The notes: a model not told the origin generated them from the sequence alone. 64,000 bases of DNA from Dokdonella_A sp040005635 (GCA_040005635.1 JBDTYM010000003.1:32033-96032), one strand, 5' to 3'. Shown: positions 50,902 to 60,107, counted from the stretch's first letter. Numbers and translations are program-made.

Positions 50902-53241
50902 ATGATGAAATTTTTCGGCAAGACCCTCGGGCTGCTGCTCGCCAGCCTGACACTCGCCAGCTGCGGTGGCGGCGGCGGCAATGGTGGTGCTCTCTCGCCG
51001 CCGCAGAGTGGCAGCATTACGTTGACCGCAACGACGACGACGCTGCCATTGAATACAGCAGGTTACGATCCTGGCCAAAGAGGTGCGCCGACACAAGCGG
51101 AGGTCACGATCATCTGGCGCAACGCAGACGGCACCCTCGTCAATGGCCACGATATCGCAGTAAGCATTTCGCCGATTACGGTGGCTGCCATTTCCTGTCT
51201 GGCAGCAGGCACGAGCGGTGGTGGCAGCGGTGCGGGTGGCGCCTGCGCCACCACCAGTGACCTTTATGGCTCCGTACCGATCACCGGCATCAACGGCCAA
51301 GCAACGGTATTTGTAAATTCGCGTCTCACGGCGGGCACGGCCAACCTCGTCGTCTCGGCGACCGATCCGGCGACGAGCCGAACCGTAACCGCAAATCTCT
51401 TATTTACCGTTACGAGTGGTGTGGGCCCCGCTCCAGCAAATGTGACGCTGGCTGCAACACCAACCGGCATCTATTTGCCGAGTTCGGGCGGCACCAGCGC
51501 GTCGTCGATCGCCGCAACCGTCGTCGACGGCGGGGGGCAGCTCATTCCAGATCCGGCCGGTGGCAACAACGGCGTCGACAATATTTTGTTTGAAATCGTC
51601 GGCAACGCTGGCGATGCTGTTCTTGCCACCAATTCGGTCGCTGGACCCGTGCAAGGTACATCGGTGTCTTCGCATACCGTGCATGGCGTTGCAGCAGTGT
51701 CGTTGCAGGCTGGTGATTCGACCCCCCAAGGTCCGATTCAAATCCGCGCCACCGCTGACCGCGCCGACAACAACGTCACCAACGGCATCCAGGATCCGAT
51801 CTCGTCGACGACCTCCGTCATCGTTTCGGACGGCAAGCTGTACAGCCTGGAAGTGACGTCACCGCTGTTCGCGCCGGCATTGAATTCCATTACGATCAAC
51901 TCGGTATCCGGCAACGTATCCACGAGTGCAACTGCGATTCCCGTTGATCCCGATGCAACCTTGAGTCTGGTGGTCACCGCGCTCGGAACGGATCGCCAGG
52001 GCAATCCGGTTCTGCCTGGTACACCGATTCGCTTCGGTTCCGTCGATGAGCCGGTGGGCGCGCCAGGATCTGCGCAGGACAACCAGTTCCTGCTCTCGGG
52101 TTTCGACGGCGATCCGGCCGAAGGTGGCACCGCGTTCAGTGCGCCGACCGGTCAGTTCCTGACGGCGGGTGGCGGGGCGGGACCGCGCGACGCACTGCTC
52201 GTGTTCGGCAAGGCCGTCCAGGGCAATGACGATCTTGAAAGCGCGGTCACCGTGAGCACGGTGAACAGCCAGACGAGCCTGACGGTATCGCCCGCGTTCA
52301 ACCGCAACGACACAACCGGTGCGCTGGTCAATTCGGGGCCGATTCTGCCTTACCTGATCGGGCGCTCGGAGCATGGAAACATCACGGCCACGGCAACCAC
52401 TGACGCAATCGGTGTCGCCCACGGAACGTTGAACTACACGATCAACACGATCGGCGATGCAGTGGCGATCTGGGCCCAGGGCGACGGCATTGACACCGTG
52501 ACCAATGGCCCGCGTCGGGTCACCGATGCCGGCACACTGGTGTATCCCGGTGTCGCTCCCGCTTCGATCTCTGCTTTCCCGAACCCGATTCTTGGCGACA
52601 CGACACAAGACGTCACTGTCTGCGTGGTCGATGCGCTCGGTGTCGCGCTACGCGGCGTCCAAGTCGGATTCAGCTTCACGCTGTCGGGTGGCACCGGTGC
52701 CGTGGACGGCACAACGGGCACCGGCACGTTCGATCAGTTGACCGGCACCGATGGCTGCTCGACTGGTACGGTCGTGACTTCCGGCCTTCCTGTCAGCGCA
52801 GCTGGAGGCAGTAGCGGTACGCTCAATCTGAGTGCGGCGGGTCAAACCACCAGTATCGACATCATTGTCCAAATCGCATCGCTGCAGGCATCGCCGAACC
52901 ACGTGTCGATCACTTGCAGCGGCAGCGTGACGCAAAACGTCACTGTGCGAGCGTTGGCGGCCGACGGAACTCCCATTGCTGGTGCGGCGATTTCCGCAAC
53001 CTGCACGGCATCAGGCGGCAGCGGTGCGACATTGACGCCGAATCCTGCGAGCGCAACAACCGATCCCAACGGTCGAGCAATCTTCGCGATCACGGCTGCA
53101 GGCTTCGTCAGTGACGATGGCACGAGTTTGGGTACAGGTTCCTGCGTGTTCGCCTCGACTGCTGATGCTTCGCGCAGCGTTACCGTCAATTTTGCTGGGT
53201 CCCAGAGTTCATTCAGTCCGCCACTGGCGTGCGGCAACTGA
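50902..53241 (+). CDS. Ig-like domain-containing lipoprotein
   Basis: 779-aa predicted lipoprotein. The signal sequence ends in LTLASC with Cys21, followed by five glycines. The mature part is Thr/Ser/Gly/Ala-rich and built of repeated beta-sandwich units resembling bacterial Ig-like (Big_1/invasin-type) domains, for example VTLAATPTGIYLPSSGG and VAPASISAFPNPILGD, each followed by D-x-x-G phrases such as ATTDPNGRAIFAIT. Several cysteines in the last units (CVVDALG, TCSGS, TCTASG, GSCVF) could form disulfides. The start is ATG 50902 or 50905 (GGAG 4 or 7 nt upstream). It lies 92 nt after pilQ on the same strand and ends at a strong terminator, so it may share the pil transcript. A surface adhesin or pilus accessory is inference. 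Confidence 0.82.
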   Translation: MMKFFGKTLGLLLASLTLASCGGGGGNGGALSPPQSGSITLTATTTTLPLNTAGYDPGQRGAPTQAEVTIIWRNADGTLVNGHDIAVSISPITVAAISCLAAGTSGGGSGAGGACATTSDLYGSVPITGINGQATVFVNSRLTAGTANLVVSATDPATSRTVTANLLFTVTSGVGPAPANVTLAATPTGIYLPSSGGTSASSIAATVVDGGGQLIPDPAGGNNGVDNILFEIVGNAGDAVLATNSVAGPVQGTSVSSHTVHGVAAVSLQAGDSTPQGPIQIRATADRADNNVTNGIQDPISSTTSVIVSDGKLYSLEVTSPLFAPALNSITINSVSGNVSTSATAIPVDPDATLSLVVTALGTDRQGNPVLPGTPIRFGSVDEPVGAPGSAQDNQFLLSGFDGDPAEGGTAFSAPTGQFLTAGGGAGPRDALLVFGKAVQGNDDLESAVTVSTVNSQTSLTVSPAFNRNDTTGALVNSGPILPYLIGRSEHGNITATATTDAIGVAHGTLNYTINTIGDAVAIWAQGDGIDTVTNGPRRVTDAGTLVYPGVAPASISAFPNPILGDTTQDVTVCVVDALGVALRGVQVGFSFTLSGGTGAVDGTTGTGTFDQLTGTDGCSTGTVVTSGLPVSAAGGSSGTLNLSAAGQTTSIDIIVQIASLQASPNHVSITCSGSVTQNVTVRALAADGTPIAGAAISATCTASGGSGATLTPNPASATTDPNGRAIFAITAAGFVSDDGTSLGTGSCVFASTADASRSVTVNFAGSQSSFSPPLACGN

Positions 53242-53262
53242 CACGATCAACATGAGTCTTGA

Positions 53263-53289
53263 GGGCCGCAGCAATGCGGCCCTTTTTTT
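53263..53289 (+). terminator. intrinsic terminator after the Ig-like lipoprotein
   Basis: Perfect 8-bp stem GGGCCGCA / TGCGGCCC with a GCAA tetraloop and seven Ts. It ends the transcription unit that starts with pilM or with the lipoprotein. Confidence 0.92.
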
Positions 53290-53356
53290 GTGTACGATCG
53301 GTGGATCATTCGCACCGATTTCTGGCGCGTAAGCGAATTCTCAGGGGAATCGCGCT

Positions 53357-54511
53357 TTGCAGCCGTACAGCGAGATCTACAAGACCGGCGATATCATTTT
53401 CGCCGAGGGGGATGCGCCGCTCGGTGCGTTCCTCATCGAATCCGGCCGCATCGAGATCAGCACGATGCAGTTCGGCGAGCGTCGCGTGCTGGGCGAATTA
53501 GGGCCCGGCATGCTGCTCGGTGAAATGGCGGTGATCGACGATTCGCCGCGCACAGCCACCGCGCGCGCACTGAGCGACTGTCAACTCACTCCGATCGACA
53601 GCGATCAGTTCGCCGAGCGCCTCGCGGCTGCCGATCCGGTCGTGCGAGCGCTGTTGATGAGCCAGCTGACGCGCTATCGATCGGCGCTGGCGACCCTGAC
53701 CGGCGATGTCTCGGCGCGCCACAACACATCGTTGACATCCGGTGACGCCCACGCGTTCGACAAGATCCGTCTGGAAAGCGAACTGCGTGCCGCGCTCGAG
53801 CGCAAGGAACTCGAAGTCCGTTTGCAACCTATCGAGGAAATCGTAAGCGGCTATATCGCCGGCTACGAGGCGCTCGTACGCTGGCAGCATCCGGAACGCG
53901 GCGCCGTGTCGCCGGTCGAATTCATCCGCCTCGCCGAAGAGACGTCGCTGATCGTGCCGATCGGCGACTACGTGCTCGAACGCGTCTGCGACATGTTGGT
54001 CGAGCTGCGGCGGCGCGGCCGCAAACCGCTGCCGTTCATAGCGGTGAACCTGTCCGCGCGCCAACTCGAAGTACCGGATCTGGTCGAGCGCATCCTGGCG
54101 CATCTGCGCAAGCGCGATCTGCCGCCCGATCGCCTCAAGCTCGAGATCACCGAGAGCCTGGTACTGGATCACGTGCGCGTCGCCGATCTTCTGATGCGCT
54201 GTCACGCGGTCGGCATGCACGTCGCGCTCGACGATTTCGGCACCGGCTATTCGAACCTCGGACCGCTGCTGACCTTGAACTTCGACCAGATCAAGCTCGA
54301 TGGCAGCTTCGTGAAGGCGCTCAACCGACCACGCGGCGTCGCCGTTGTCGGTGTCGTCGTCGCCATGGCGCGCGCACTCGACTGCAACCTGATCGCCGAA
54401 GGGGTGGAAACGCCGGAGCAGCGCGAAATCCTGCACAAGCTCGGGTGCCGCTATGCACAGGGCTGGCTGGTCGGCCGGCCGATGGCGCTGGCGGATGTCC
54501 TCGGGGGTTGA
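53357..54511 (+). CDS. cyclic nucleotide-binding domain / EAL c-di-GMP phosphodiesterase
   Basis: 384-aa soluble two-domain signalling protein. The N-terminal cNMP-binding domain (about 5-115) has an intact phosphate-binding cassette, GEMAVIDDSPRTATAR at 55-70. The EAL domain (about 135-380) keeps all catalytic residues by alignment to known EAL enzymes: Glu171 (EAL), Asn231, Glu263, Asp292-Asp293 in DDFGTG, Lys313, Glu349 and Gln368. It should therefore hydrolyse c-di-GMP, with cAMP or cGMP binding as a likely control. The start is TTG 53357, preceded by AGGGGA 8 nt away; there is no ATG nearby. It lies directly after the pil/lipoprotein terminator, suggesting an independent gene. Confidence 0.92.
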   Translation: MQPYSEIYKTGDIIFAEGDAPLGAFLIESGRIEISTMQFGERRVLGELGPGMLLGEMAVIDDSPRTATARALSDCQLTPIDSDQFAERLAAADPVVRALLMSQLTRYRSALATLTGDVSARHNTSLTSGDAHAFDKIRLESELRAALERKELEVRLQPIEEIVSGYIAGYEALVRWQHPERGAVSPVEFIRLAEETSLIVPIGDYVLERVCDMLVELRRRGRKPLPFIAVNLSARQLEVPDLVERILAHLRKRDLPPDRLKLEITESLVLDHVRVADLLMRCHAVGMHVALDDFGTGYSNLGPLLTLNFDQIKLDGSFVKALNRPRGVAVVGVVVAMARALDCNLIAEGVETPEQREILHKLGCRYAQGWLVGRPMALADVLGG

Positions 54512-54623
54512 GGCTCTGAACGCCTGATTAGTTGGCCTGACCGGAAAACTATTTGCCCGCGGCGTTGTCAGAGGCGACGCACGGAAGCCGTGCGATGATT
54601 ACCCGATCCCCCAGGCCAATCCC

Positions 54624-55610
54624 ATGGACATGCCCGAACCCATTACGGCATCCGCCGCATTTTCTGCCCTGCGCACCGAACTCGGCCAATGCATCATCGG
54701 TCAGGAAGCGCTGATCGACCGGCTGTTGATCGCGCTGCTCGCGGACGGCCATTTGCTGGTAGAAGGCGCGCCCGGCCTCGCCAAGACGACCGCGATCAAG
54801 GAACTGGCCGCGCGCATCGAAGCGGATTTTCACCGTGTGCAATTCACGCCGGATCTGTTGCCGGCCGACCTCACCGGAACCGAGATCTACCGACCGCAGA
54901 CGACGAACTTCGAGTTCCAGCGCGGTCCGATCTTCCACAATCTGATCCTCGCCGACGAGGTCAACCGCGCGCCGGCCAAGGTGCAGTCGGCCCTGCTGGA
55001 AGCGATGGGCGAGCGCCAGGTCACGGTCGGGCGCGACACGTACCCCTTGCCGGCGCTGTTCCTCGTCATGGCGACGCAAAATCCAATCGAGCAGGAAGGC
55101 ACGTACCCATTGCCCGAGGCACAACTCGATCGTTTTCTGCTGCACGTGCGCGTCGACTATCCGAAGGCGGCCGCGGAGGCGGCGATCCTCAAACTTGCGC
55201 GCGAGCGCGCACGCGAGGCGCTCGGCAAAACGCCCGTGCCGGCGCGCATGCTGAGCCAGCAGCAGGTGTTCGCGGCGCGTAGCGCCGTGCTCGAGCTGCA
55301 TCTCGCTCCGCAGCTGGAGGAATACATCGTCCAGCTTGTACTGGCGACGCGCGACCCCTCCGCCTACGGCGCCGAAATCACGCGCTACATTGCCTACGGC
55401 GCGAGCCCGCGCGGCACGATCGCGCTCGACCGCTGCGCGCGTGCGCACGCCTGGCTGGCGGGACGCGACTATGTGACGCCCGAGGATGTGCACGCGATCG
55501 CCGCCGATGTGCTGCGTCATCGCGTTCTGCTCAGTTACGAGGCCGAAGCCGAAGGCATTACATCGGACAAGGTCGTCGGCATGCTGCTCGAGCGTGTGCC
55601 ATTGCCGTGA
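54624..55610 (+). CDS. MoxR family AAA+ ATPase
   Basis: 328-aa AAA+ ATPase of the MoxR class, thought to act as a chaperone that activates VWA-domain partners. Walker A GAPGLAKT is at 48-55, Walker B in LILADEVNRAPAKVQSALLE, and sensor 1 in VMATQNPIEQEGTYPLPEAQ. The C-terminal lid has ASPRGTIALDRCARAHAWLA. It is the first gene of the Bat operon; the DUF58 gene follows after 71 nt. ATG 54624 has a weak AGG upstream; ATG 54630 is possible. Confidence 0.95.
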   Translation: MDMPEPITASAAFSALRTELGQCIIGQEALIDRLLIALLADGHLLVEGAPGLAKTTAIKELAARIEADFHRVQFTPDLLPADLTGTEIYRPQTTNFEFQRGPIFHNLILADEVNRAPAKVQSALLEAMGERQVTVGRDTYPLPALFLVMATQNPIEQEGTYPLPEAQLDRFLLHVRVDYPKAAAEAAILKLARERAREALGKTPVPARMLSQQQVFAARSAVLELHLAPQLEEYIVQLVLATRDPSAYGAEITRYIAYGASPRGTIALDRCARAHAWLAGRDYVTPEDVHAIAADVLRHRVLLSYEAEAEGITSDKVVGMLLERVPLP

Positions 55611-55681
55611 GGAATTCGAGACGCCGCTGCTGAGGCGCATATAGAGACGCGGTCCGTGCGCTCCACGTCCCATTCCCATCC

Positions 55682-56620
55682 ATGCCCATGCCGAGTCCAG
55701 TTTCCAATTCTGTCCACGTCGCTCTCGACGAGTTGCTCGCGTTGAGCGCGCTCGCGCACGGCGCGAGTCTGGCGCGCAGCAGGCGCAGTCCGGCGCTGCG
55801 TGCTGGTGGCAACGCCTCGCGCTGGCGCGGTCGTGGAGTCGATTTCCGCGAATCGCGCATCTACCAGGCCGGCGACGAGATCCGACACATGGATTGGCGG
55901 GTGACCGCGCGCAGCGGCAAGCCGCACACGAAATTGTTCGAAGAAGAGCGCGAACAGGGTCTGTTGCTGGCAATGGATCTCAATCCCGGCATGCGCTTCG
56001 GCACACGCGTGCGTTTCAAAAGCGTGCAGGCGGCGCGCGCGGCAGCGCTGCTCGCCTGGATGGCGTCGGCCGGTGGTGATCGCGTCGGCGCACTCGGTTT
56101 CGGTGGCGGCATCAATGGCGAAGTGAAGCCGGCGGGCGGTCGTCGCGGCGTGCTGCACGTGTTGCGCGCGCTGCGCGACTGGGACGCGAGTGCCGATAAC
56201 GCGATGCAGGAGCCGCTTTCGCGCGGTCTGGCACGCGTGCGTCGTCTGCTGCGTCCCGGCATGCGCATGGTCCTGCTCAGCGACGGCTTCAGTACCGACG
56301 CTGAAGCGGCGCAACTGCTGCCGCAACTGGCCGGACGACACGAAATCGCGGTGGTGTTGCTGCGCGACGCACTCGAGCTCGAGGCGCCGCCGCCGGGTCG
56401 TTATGCGCTGCATCTCGGTGCTGCCCGCCGTATCCTCGATTTCTCCGATCGCGGCGTGCGCAGTGCCTGGATCGAACGCTTCTCCGATTCACGCGAGCAG
56501 TTGCGCAGCTTGTGCAAGAAACTGGGCATTCGCGTGCTCGATCTCGACGGGCACGCCGATCTGCGTCGCGCACTCGCACCACTGCTCGCACGCAGTCGTC
56601 ATCCGGCGGTGGTCGCATGA
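55682..56620 (+). CDS. DUF58 domain-containing protein
   Basis: 312-aa soluble protein. The DUF58 hallmark is clear: GRGVDFRESRIYQAGDEIRH followed by MDWRVTARSGKPHTKLFEEE. A VWA-like fold follows (LLLAMDLNPGMRFGT at the metal site, with the DxSxS pattern replaced by DLNPG). Partner of MoxR ATPases in Bat loci. Start ATG 55682, or ATG 55688. Its stop overlaps the next gene as ATGA. Confidence 0.92.
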   Translation: MPMPSPVSNSVHVALDELLALSALAHGASLARSRRSPALRAGGNASRWRGRGVDFRESRIYQAGDEIRHMDWRVTARSGKPHTKLFEEEREQGLLLAMDLNPGMRFGTRVRFKSVQAARAAALLAWMASAGGDRVGALGFGGGINGEVKPAGGRRGVLHVLRALRDWDASADNAMQEPLSRGLARVRRLLRPGMRMVLLSDGFSTDAEAAQLLPQLAGRHEIAVVLLRDALELEAPPPGRYALHLGAARRILDFSDRGVRSAWIERFSDSREQLRSLCKKLGIRVLDLDGHADLRRALAPLLARSRHPAVVA

Positions 56621-57132
56621 CTGCCGCGGCCGCAGCAGCCGGCCCCGAACTGCGCGACATTCACTTGCCGCCCGAGCCTTCGTGGTGGCCGCCGGCGCCT
56701 GGCTGGTGGTTGCTGGCGGCACTCCTGCTCGCGCTGATGTTCTTCGCGACGCGCTGGCTGCTGCGCCGTCGGCGCGAACAGCAGTGGCGCACGCGCATCC
56801 ATGCCGAGCTCGATCGCATCGCGGCGACGCAGACCGCGCAGCCGGATTCGGTCCGTCTGGCCGTCGACGTCTCGCAACTGTTGCGGCGCGCCTCGATGCT
56901 GATTGAGCCGCAGGCTGCGGCGCTGCGCGACGAGGCCTGGCTGAAATTCCTCGACGAACGCCTTGCCGATGGCGATCGTGCGTTCGAGCATGGCGCCGGC
57001 CGTCTGCTCATCGATGCGCCGTATCGACGCGCGAGTGATCCATCCCTGCAGGCACTGGACGCACGCGCGTTGCTCGACCTCGCGCGCGTCTGGCTGCGCG
57101 CCGCGCTGCCGCGGAGACGCGATCGTGCTTGA
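56617..57132 (+). CDS. DUF4381 domain-containing protein
   Basis: 171-aa membrane protein with one transmembrane helix (about residues 27-48, WWLLAALLLALMFFATRWLL) just after the DUF4381 opening LRDIHLPPEPSWWPPAPGWW, then a basic and helical cytoplasmic domain with VSQLLRRASMLI and ALRDEAWLKFLDERL. It is consistently found between DUF58 and VWA genes in Bat loci. ATG 56617 overlaps the DUF58 stop (ATGA); its own end overlaps the next GTG by 8 nt. Confidence 0.9.
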   Translation: MTAAAAAAGPELRDIHLPPEPSWWPPAPGWWLLAALLLALMFFATRWLLRRRREQQWRTRIHAELDRIAATQTAQPDSVRLAVDVSQLLRRASMLIEPQAAALRDEAWLKFLDERLADGDRAFEHGAGRLLIDAPYRRASDPSLQALDARALLDLARVWLRAALPRRRDRA

Positions 57133-58129
57133 GCTGGCGTGGCCATGGCTGCTCGTTCTGCTACCGCTGCCATTGATTGCCGCGCGGCTGCTCCCGCGCG
57201 CACGCGGCATGATCAGCACGGCGCTGCATCTGCCGCATTTCGGGCTCGCGCTGCCGCAACAAACCGAAGTGTCGGCGGTGCCGTGGATGCGCCGTGCATT
57301 CGCATTGCTCGCGTGGGCGTTGCTCGCGTTCGCCGCGGCACGACCGCAATGGCTCGGTGCGCCGGAAGACGTGCCGCGTTCGGGACGCGACCTTTTGTTG
57401 GCCGTCGACACGTCCGGTTCGATGAGCATCGAGGACATGCAGCTCGGCGGCCAGCCGGCGCCGCGCTTTGCGGCGATCCAGGCGATCGCGACGGACTTCA
57501 TTCATCGCCGCGAAGGCGATCGTGTCGGATTGATCCTGTTCGGCACGCGCGCCTATCTGCTGGTGCCGTTGACATTCGACCTGAAGACCGTGGGCAAGCA
57601 GCTGACCGATTCGACGATCGGCCTGGCCGGTCGCGAGACGGCGATCGGTGATGCGGTCGGGCTTGCGGTCAAGCGCCTGCGCGATCGCCCGGAAAACCAG
57701 CGCGTGATGGTATTGCTGACCGATGGCGTCAATACCTCCGGCGAGCTCGATCCGAACAAGGCGATCGATCTCGCCGCCGCCAACAAGGTACGCATCTACA
57801 CGATCGGCATCGGCGCCGATGCCATGCGCGTCAGCAGCATGTTCGGCAGCCGTGTCGTCAATCCGTCTGCCGACCTCGACGAAAAGATGCTGAGCGCGAT
57901 GGCGGACAAAACTGGCGGGCGCTACTTCCGCGCGCGCAACAGCGAGGAGCTTGCCGACATCTATCGTTCGATCGACAAGCTCGAGCCTGCCGCCGATACC
58001 AAGCAGAGCCTGCGTCCGGTCGACGAGCTGTACTGGCTGCCGCTGGCTGGGGCACTCGCGGCGGCAGCGCTGGCGTTCCTGTTGCCGGCCTGGCGCGTGC
58101 GCGCGTTGCGCCGCGTGCTGCCGAGCTGA
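57125..58129 (+). CDS. VWA domain-containing protein (BatA-like)
   Basis: 334-aa inner-membrane protein: an N-terminal helix (LELAWPWLLVLLPLPLIAAR), a second helix at about 56-72, a von Willebrand A domain, and a C-terminal helix near 307-325. The metal site is intact: DTSGSMS with Asp95, Ser97 and Ser99, and LLTDGVNTSGELD later. Bat operons were named for Bacteroides aerotolerance; the mechanism is unclear. GTG 57125 is chosen because GGAG lies 8 nt upstream and the first helix begins there. Confidence 0.92.
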   Translation: MLELAWPWLLVLLPLPLIAARLLPRARGMISTALHLPHFGLALPQQTEVSAVPWMRRAFALLAWALLAFAAARPQWLGAPEDVPRSGRDLLLAVDTSGSMSIEDMQLGGQPAPRFAAIQAIATDFIHRREGDRVGLILFGTRAYLLVPLTFDLKTVGKQLTDSTIGLAGRETAIGDAVGLAVKRLRDRPENQRVMVLLTDGVNTSGELDPNKAIDLAAANKVRIYTIGIGADAMRVSSMFGSRVVNPSADLDEKMLSAMADKTGGRYFRARNSEELADIYRSIDKLEPAADTKQSLRPVDELYWLPLAGALAAAALAFLLPAWRVRALRRVLPS

Positions 58130-58139
58130 GTCGACCTCG

Positions 58140-60107
58140 ATGCAGGCGCTCGCCGATTTCCATTTTTTGCGCCCACTGGCGCTGCTTCTGCTGCTCGTGG
58201 TGCCGCTGTTCTGGCTGCTCTGGCGAAACGCGCGCACGGACGCCGGCGCGTGGCGCGCTGCGGTCGATGCGCATCTCCTGCCGCATCTGCTCGAACGCAT
58301 CGATGGCGGCTCCGGGCGCAGCGGACTGTGGCTTGCCGCGCTGCTGTGGGCGCTCGCCAGTGTCGCGCTGGCGGGTCCCGCGTGGGAGCGCGAGCCGATG
58401 CCGCTGTACCGCAATCAGGCAGCGCGTGTGCTGGCGCTGGAACTCGCGCCGACGATGCTCGCGCAGGATGAGAAGCCGAACCGTCTTGCGCGCGCACGCT
58501 ACAAGCTCGAAGACATCCTCACGCGCAGCCGCGACTACCAGACCGCACTGATCGGCTACGCCGGCGATGCCTTCGTCGCCGCACCGCTGACCGATGATGT
58601 CGACACCGTACGCAATCTTGTCGACGCCCTCGATCCGGCGACGATGCCGGTCAGCGGCAACAACACCGCGCGCGCGATCGGCGCCGGTGTCGACTTGATC
58701 GAGCAGGCTGGCCTGCGCCGCGGCGAGATCATCCTGCTTGCCGACAGCGTCGGCAGCGGCGCGGCAGCGGCAGCGCGCCGGGCGCACGACAAGGGCATCA
58801 CGGTTTCCGTGCTGGGCATCGGCAATGCGACCGGTGCACCGGTACCGCTTGCGCAGGGCGATTTCCTCAAGGACGAAAGCGGCAACGTCGTCGTCACGCG
58901 TCTGGACGAGGCGGCCTTGCGTGCGGTTGCCGGAGCTGGCGGGGGACGTTTCGCGGCGCTGACAGCTGACACGCGCGACCTCGATGGCGTGCTCGCCGAT
59001 CGCGTGGATACATCGTCGCGAGCCGACGAAGCGGGTGGCAATCCCGCCAACGCACAGACCGCGGAAAGCGCACGCTGGCGTGATCGCGGTCCTTGGTTGC
59101 TGTTGCTGCTTGCGCCGCTGGCCTTGTTCGGATTCCGCCGCGGCTGGTTGATGGTATTCGCGCTCGCGCTGGTCTCGCCTGCGCCCAGCGCGTCCGCGGC
59201 TTCGCTCGCGGATCTGTGGCAGCGACCCGATCAGCAGGCCGCGGCGGCCCTCTCGAAAGGCGATGCGAAGCAGGCGGCCAGCGTTGCGCGTTCGCCTGAG
59301 TGGCGCGGTGGCGCTGCCTATCGCGATGGCGACTACGAGTCGGCAGCGGCGGACTATGCGAAAGCCGCCGATGCAGACGGCGCTTACAACAAAGGCAATG
59401 CGCTGGCCAAGCTGGGTCGCTACGACGATGCGATCGCAGCCTACGACCAGGCCTTGAAGCTGGCGCCGGATATGGCCGACGCGACGGCGAACAAGCGGGC
59501 CGTCGAGGAATTCCAGAAGCAGAAACAGGACAAGAATTCGCCGTCGCAGAAAGACGGCAAGGATTCGCAGAAGCGCGATTCCAAAGACAAGAATTCGCAG
59601 CAGCAATCCGATCAGGATTCGCAGAAGCAGGACTCGAAGGACAAGGATTCGCAGCAGAACGAGTCCTCTGATCAGAAGGATCAGCAGCAGGATCAGCAAG
59701 GGCAGCCGCAGGACCAACAGAGTTCATCGCAGTCCGGCGATCAGCAGGACGCGCAGAAGAAACAGGACGAAGCGCAGCAGAACGCCGACAGTCAGCAGCA
59801 GTCAGCGTCCGGCGGTCGCGACGAGAAACAGGACAAGGCGCAGCAGTCCGCGCAGAAGCTCGACGCCGCACAGCAGAAGGCGCTCTCGAAGGAGATCGAC
59901 AAGGCGCTCGCGGGTCAACCGCAGCCGGCTGACAAGAACGCCAAAGCGCAAGCCGGCGTGGCCGAGGAAGACGACGCGACGCGCGAGAAAAAGCAGGCGC
60001 TGGAGCACTGGTTGCAACGCGTTCCGGACGATCCAGGCGGCCTGCTGCGGCGCAAGTTCCAGCTCGAATACCAACGCCGGCAGCAGCACGCAGGAGATGA
60101 ACCATGA
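58140..60107 (+). CDS. VWA domain-containing protein with TPR and Gln/Ser/Lys-rich tail (BatB/BatC-like fusion)
   Basis: 655-aa membrane protein combining BatB and BatC features. Helices at about 9-28 and 62-80 precede a VWA domain whose metal motif reads ELAPTM (residues 101-106) instead of DxSxS, so Asp, Ser and Ser have become Glu, Ala and Thr. Further helices are near 318-350. Then come TPR-like units (about 392-455: YRDGDYESAAADYAKAADAD and NKGNALAKLGRYDDAIAAYD), a low-complexity tail of Lys/Asp/Ser/Gln (about 460-590), and a short conserved end, LEHWLQRVPDDPGGLLRRKF. ATG 58140 is chosen because the first helix starts there. The stop overlaps batD as ATGA. Confidence 0.9.
   Translation: MQALADFHFLRPLALLLLLVVPLFWLLWRNARTDAGAWRAAVDAHLLPHLLERIDGGSGRSGLWLAALLWALASVALAGPAWEREPMPLYRNQAARVLALELAPTMLAQDEKPNRLARARYKLEDILTRSRDYQTALIGYAGDAFVAAPLTDDVDTVRNLVDALDPATMPVSGNNTARAIGAGVDLIEQAGLRRGEIILLADSVGSGAAAAARRAHDKGITVSVLGIGNATGAPVPLAQGDFLKDESGNVVVTRLDEAALRAVAGAGGGRFAALTADTRDLDGVLADRVDTSSRADEAGGNPANAQTAESARWRDRGPWLLLLLAPLALFGFRRGWLMVFALALVSPAPSASAASLADLWQRPDQQAAAALSKGDAKQAASVARSPEWRGGAAYRDGDYESAAADYAKAADADGAYNKGNALAKLGRYDDAIAAYDQALKLAPDMADATANKRAVEEFQKQKQDKNSPSQKDGKDSQKRDSKDKNSQQQSDQDSQKQDSKDKDSQQNESSDQKDQQQDQQGQPQDQQSSSQSGDQQDAQKKQDEAQQNADSQQQSASGGRDEKQDKAQQSAQKLDAAQQKALSKEIDKALAGQPQPADKNAKAQAGVAEEDDATREKKQALEHWLQRVPDDPGGLLRRKFQLEYQRRQQHAGDEP
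59520..59880. repeat. low-complexity coding repeat (KDSQQ/DQQ)
   Basis: Imperfect short repeats built around AAGGATTCGCAGCAG-like units encode the Gln/Ser/Lys/Asp-rich tail of the BatB/C-like protein. Nearly all codons stay in frame, so this is coding low complexity and not a separate element. Its complement gives a long Leu/Ile/Arg-rich open frame on the minus strand that is not a gene. Confidence 0.8.

Noticed and set aside
57858..59717. Long minus-strand open frame rich in Leu/Ile/Arg, looking like a membrane protein
   Set aside because: It is the complement of the BatB/C-like gene; its hydrophobic repeats are the antisense of the Gln/Ser/Lys-rich tail. The plus-strand gene has clear domains and a tight operon position.
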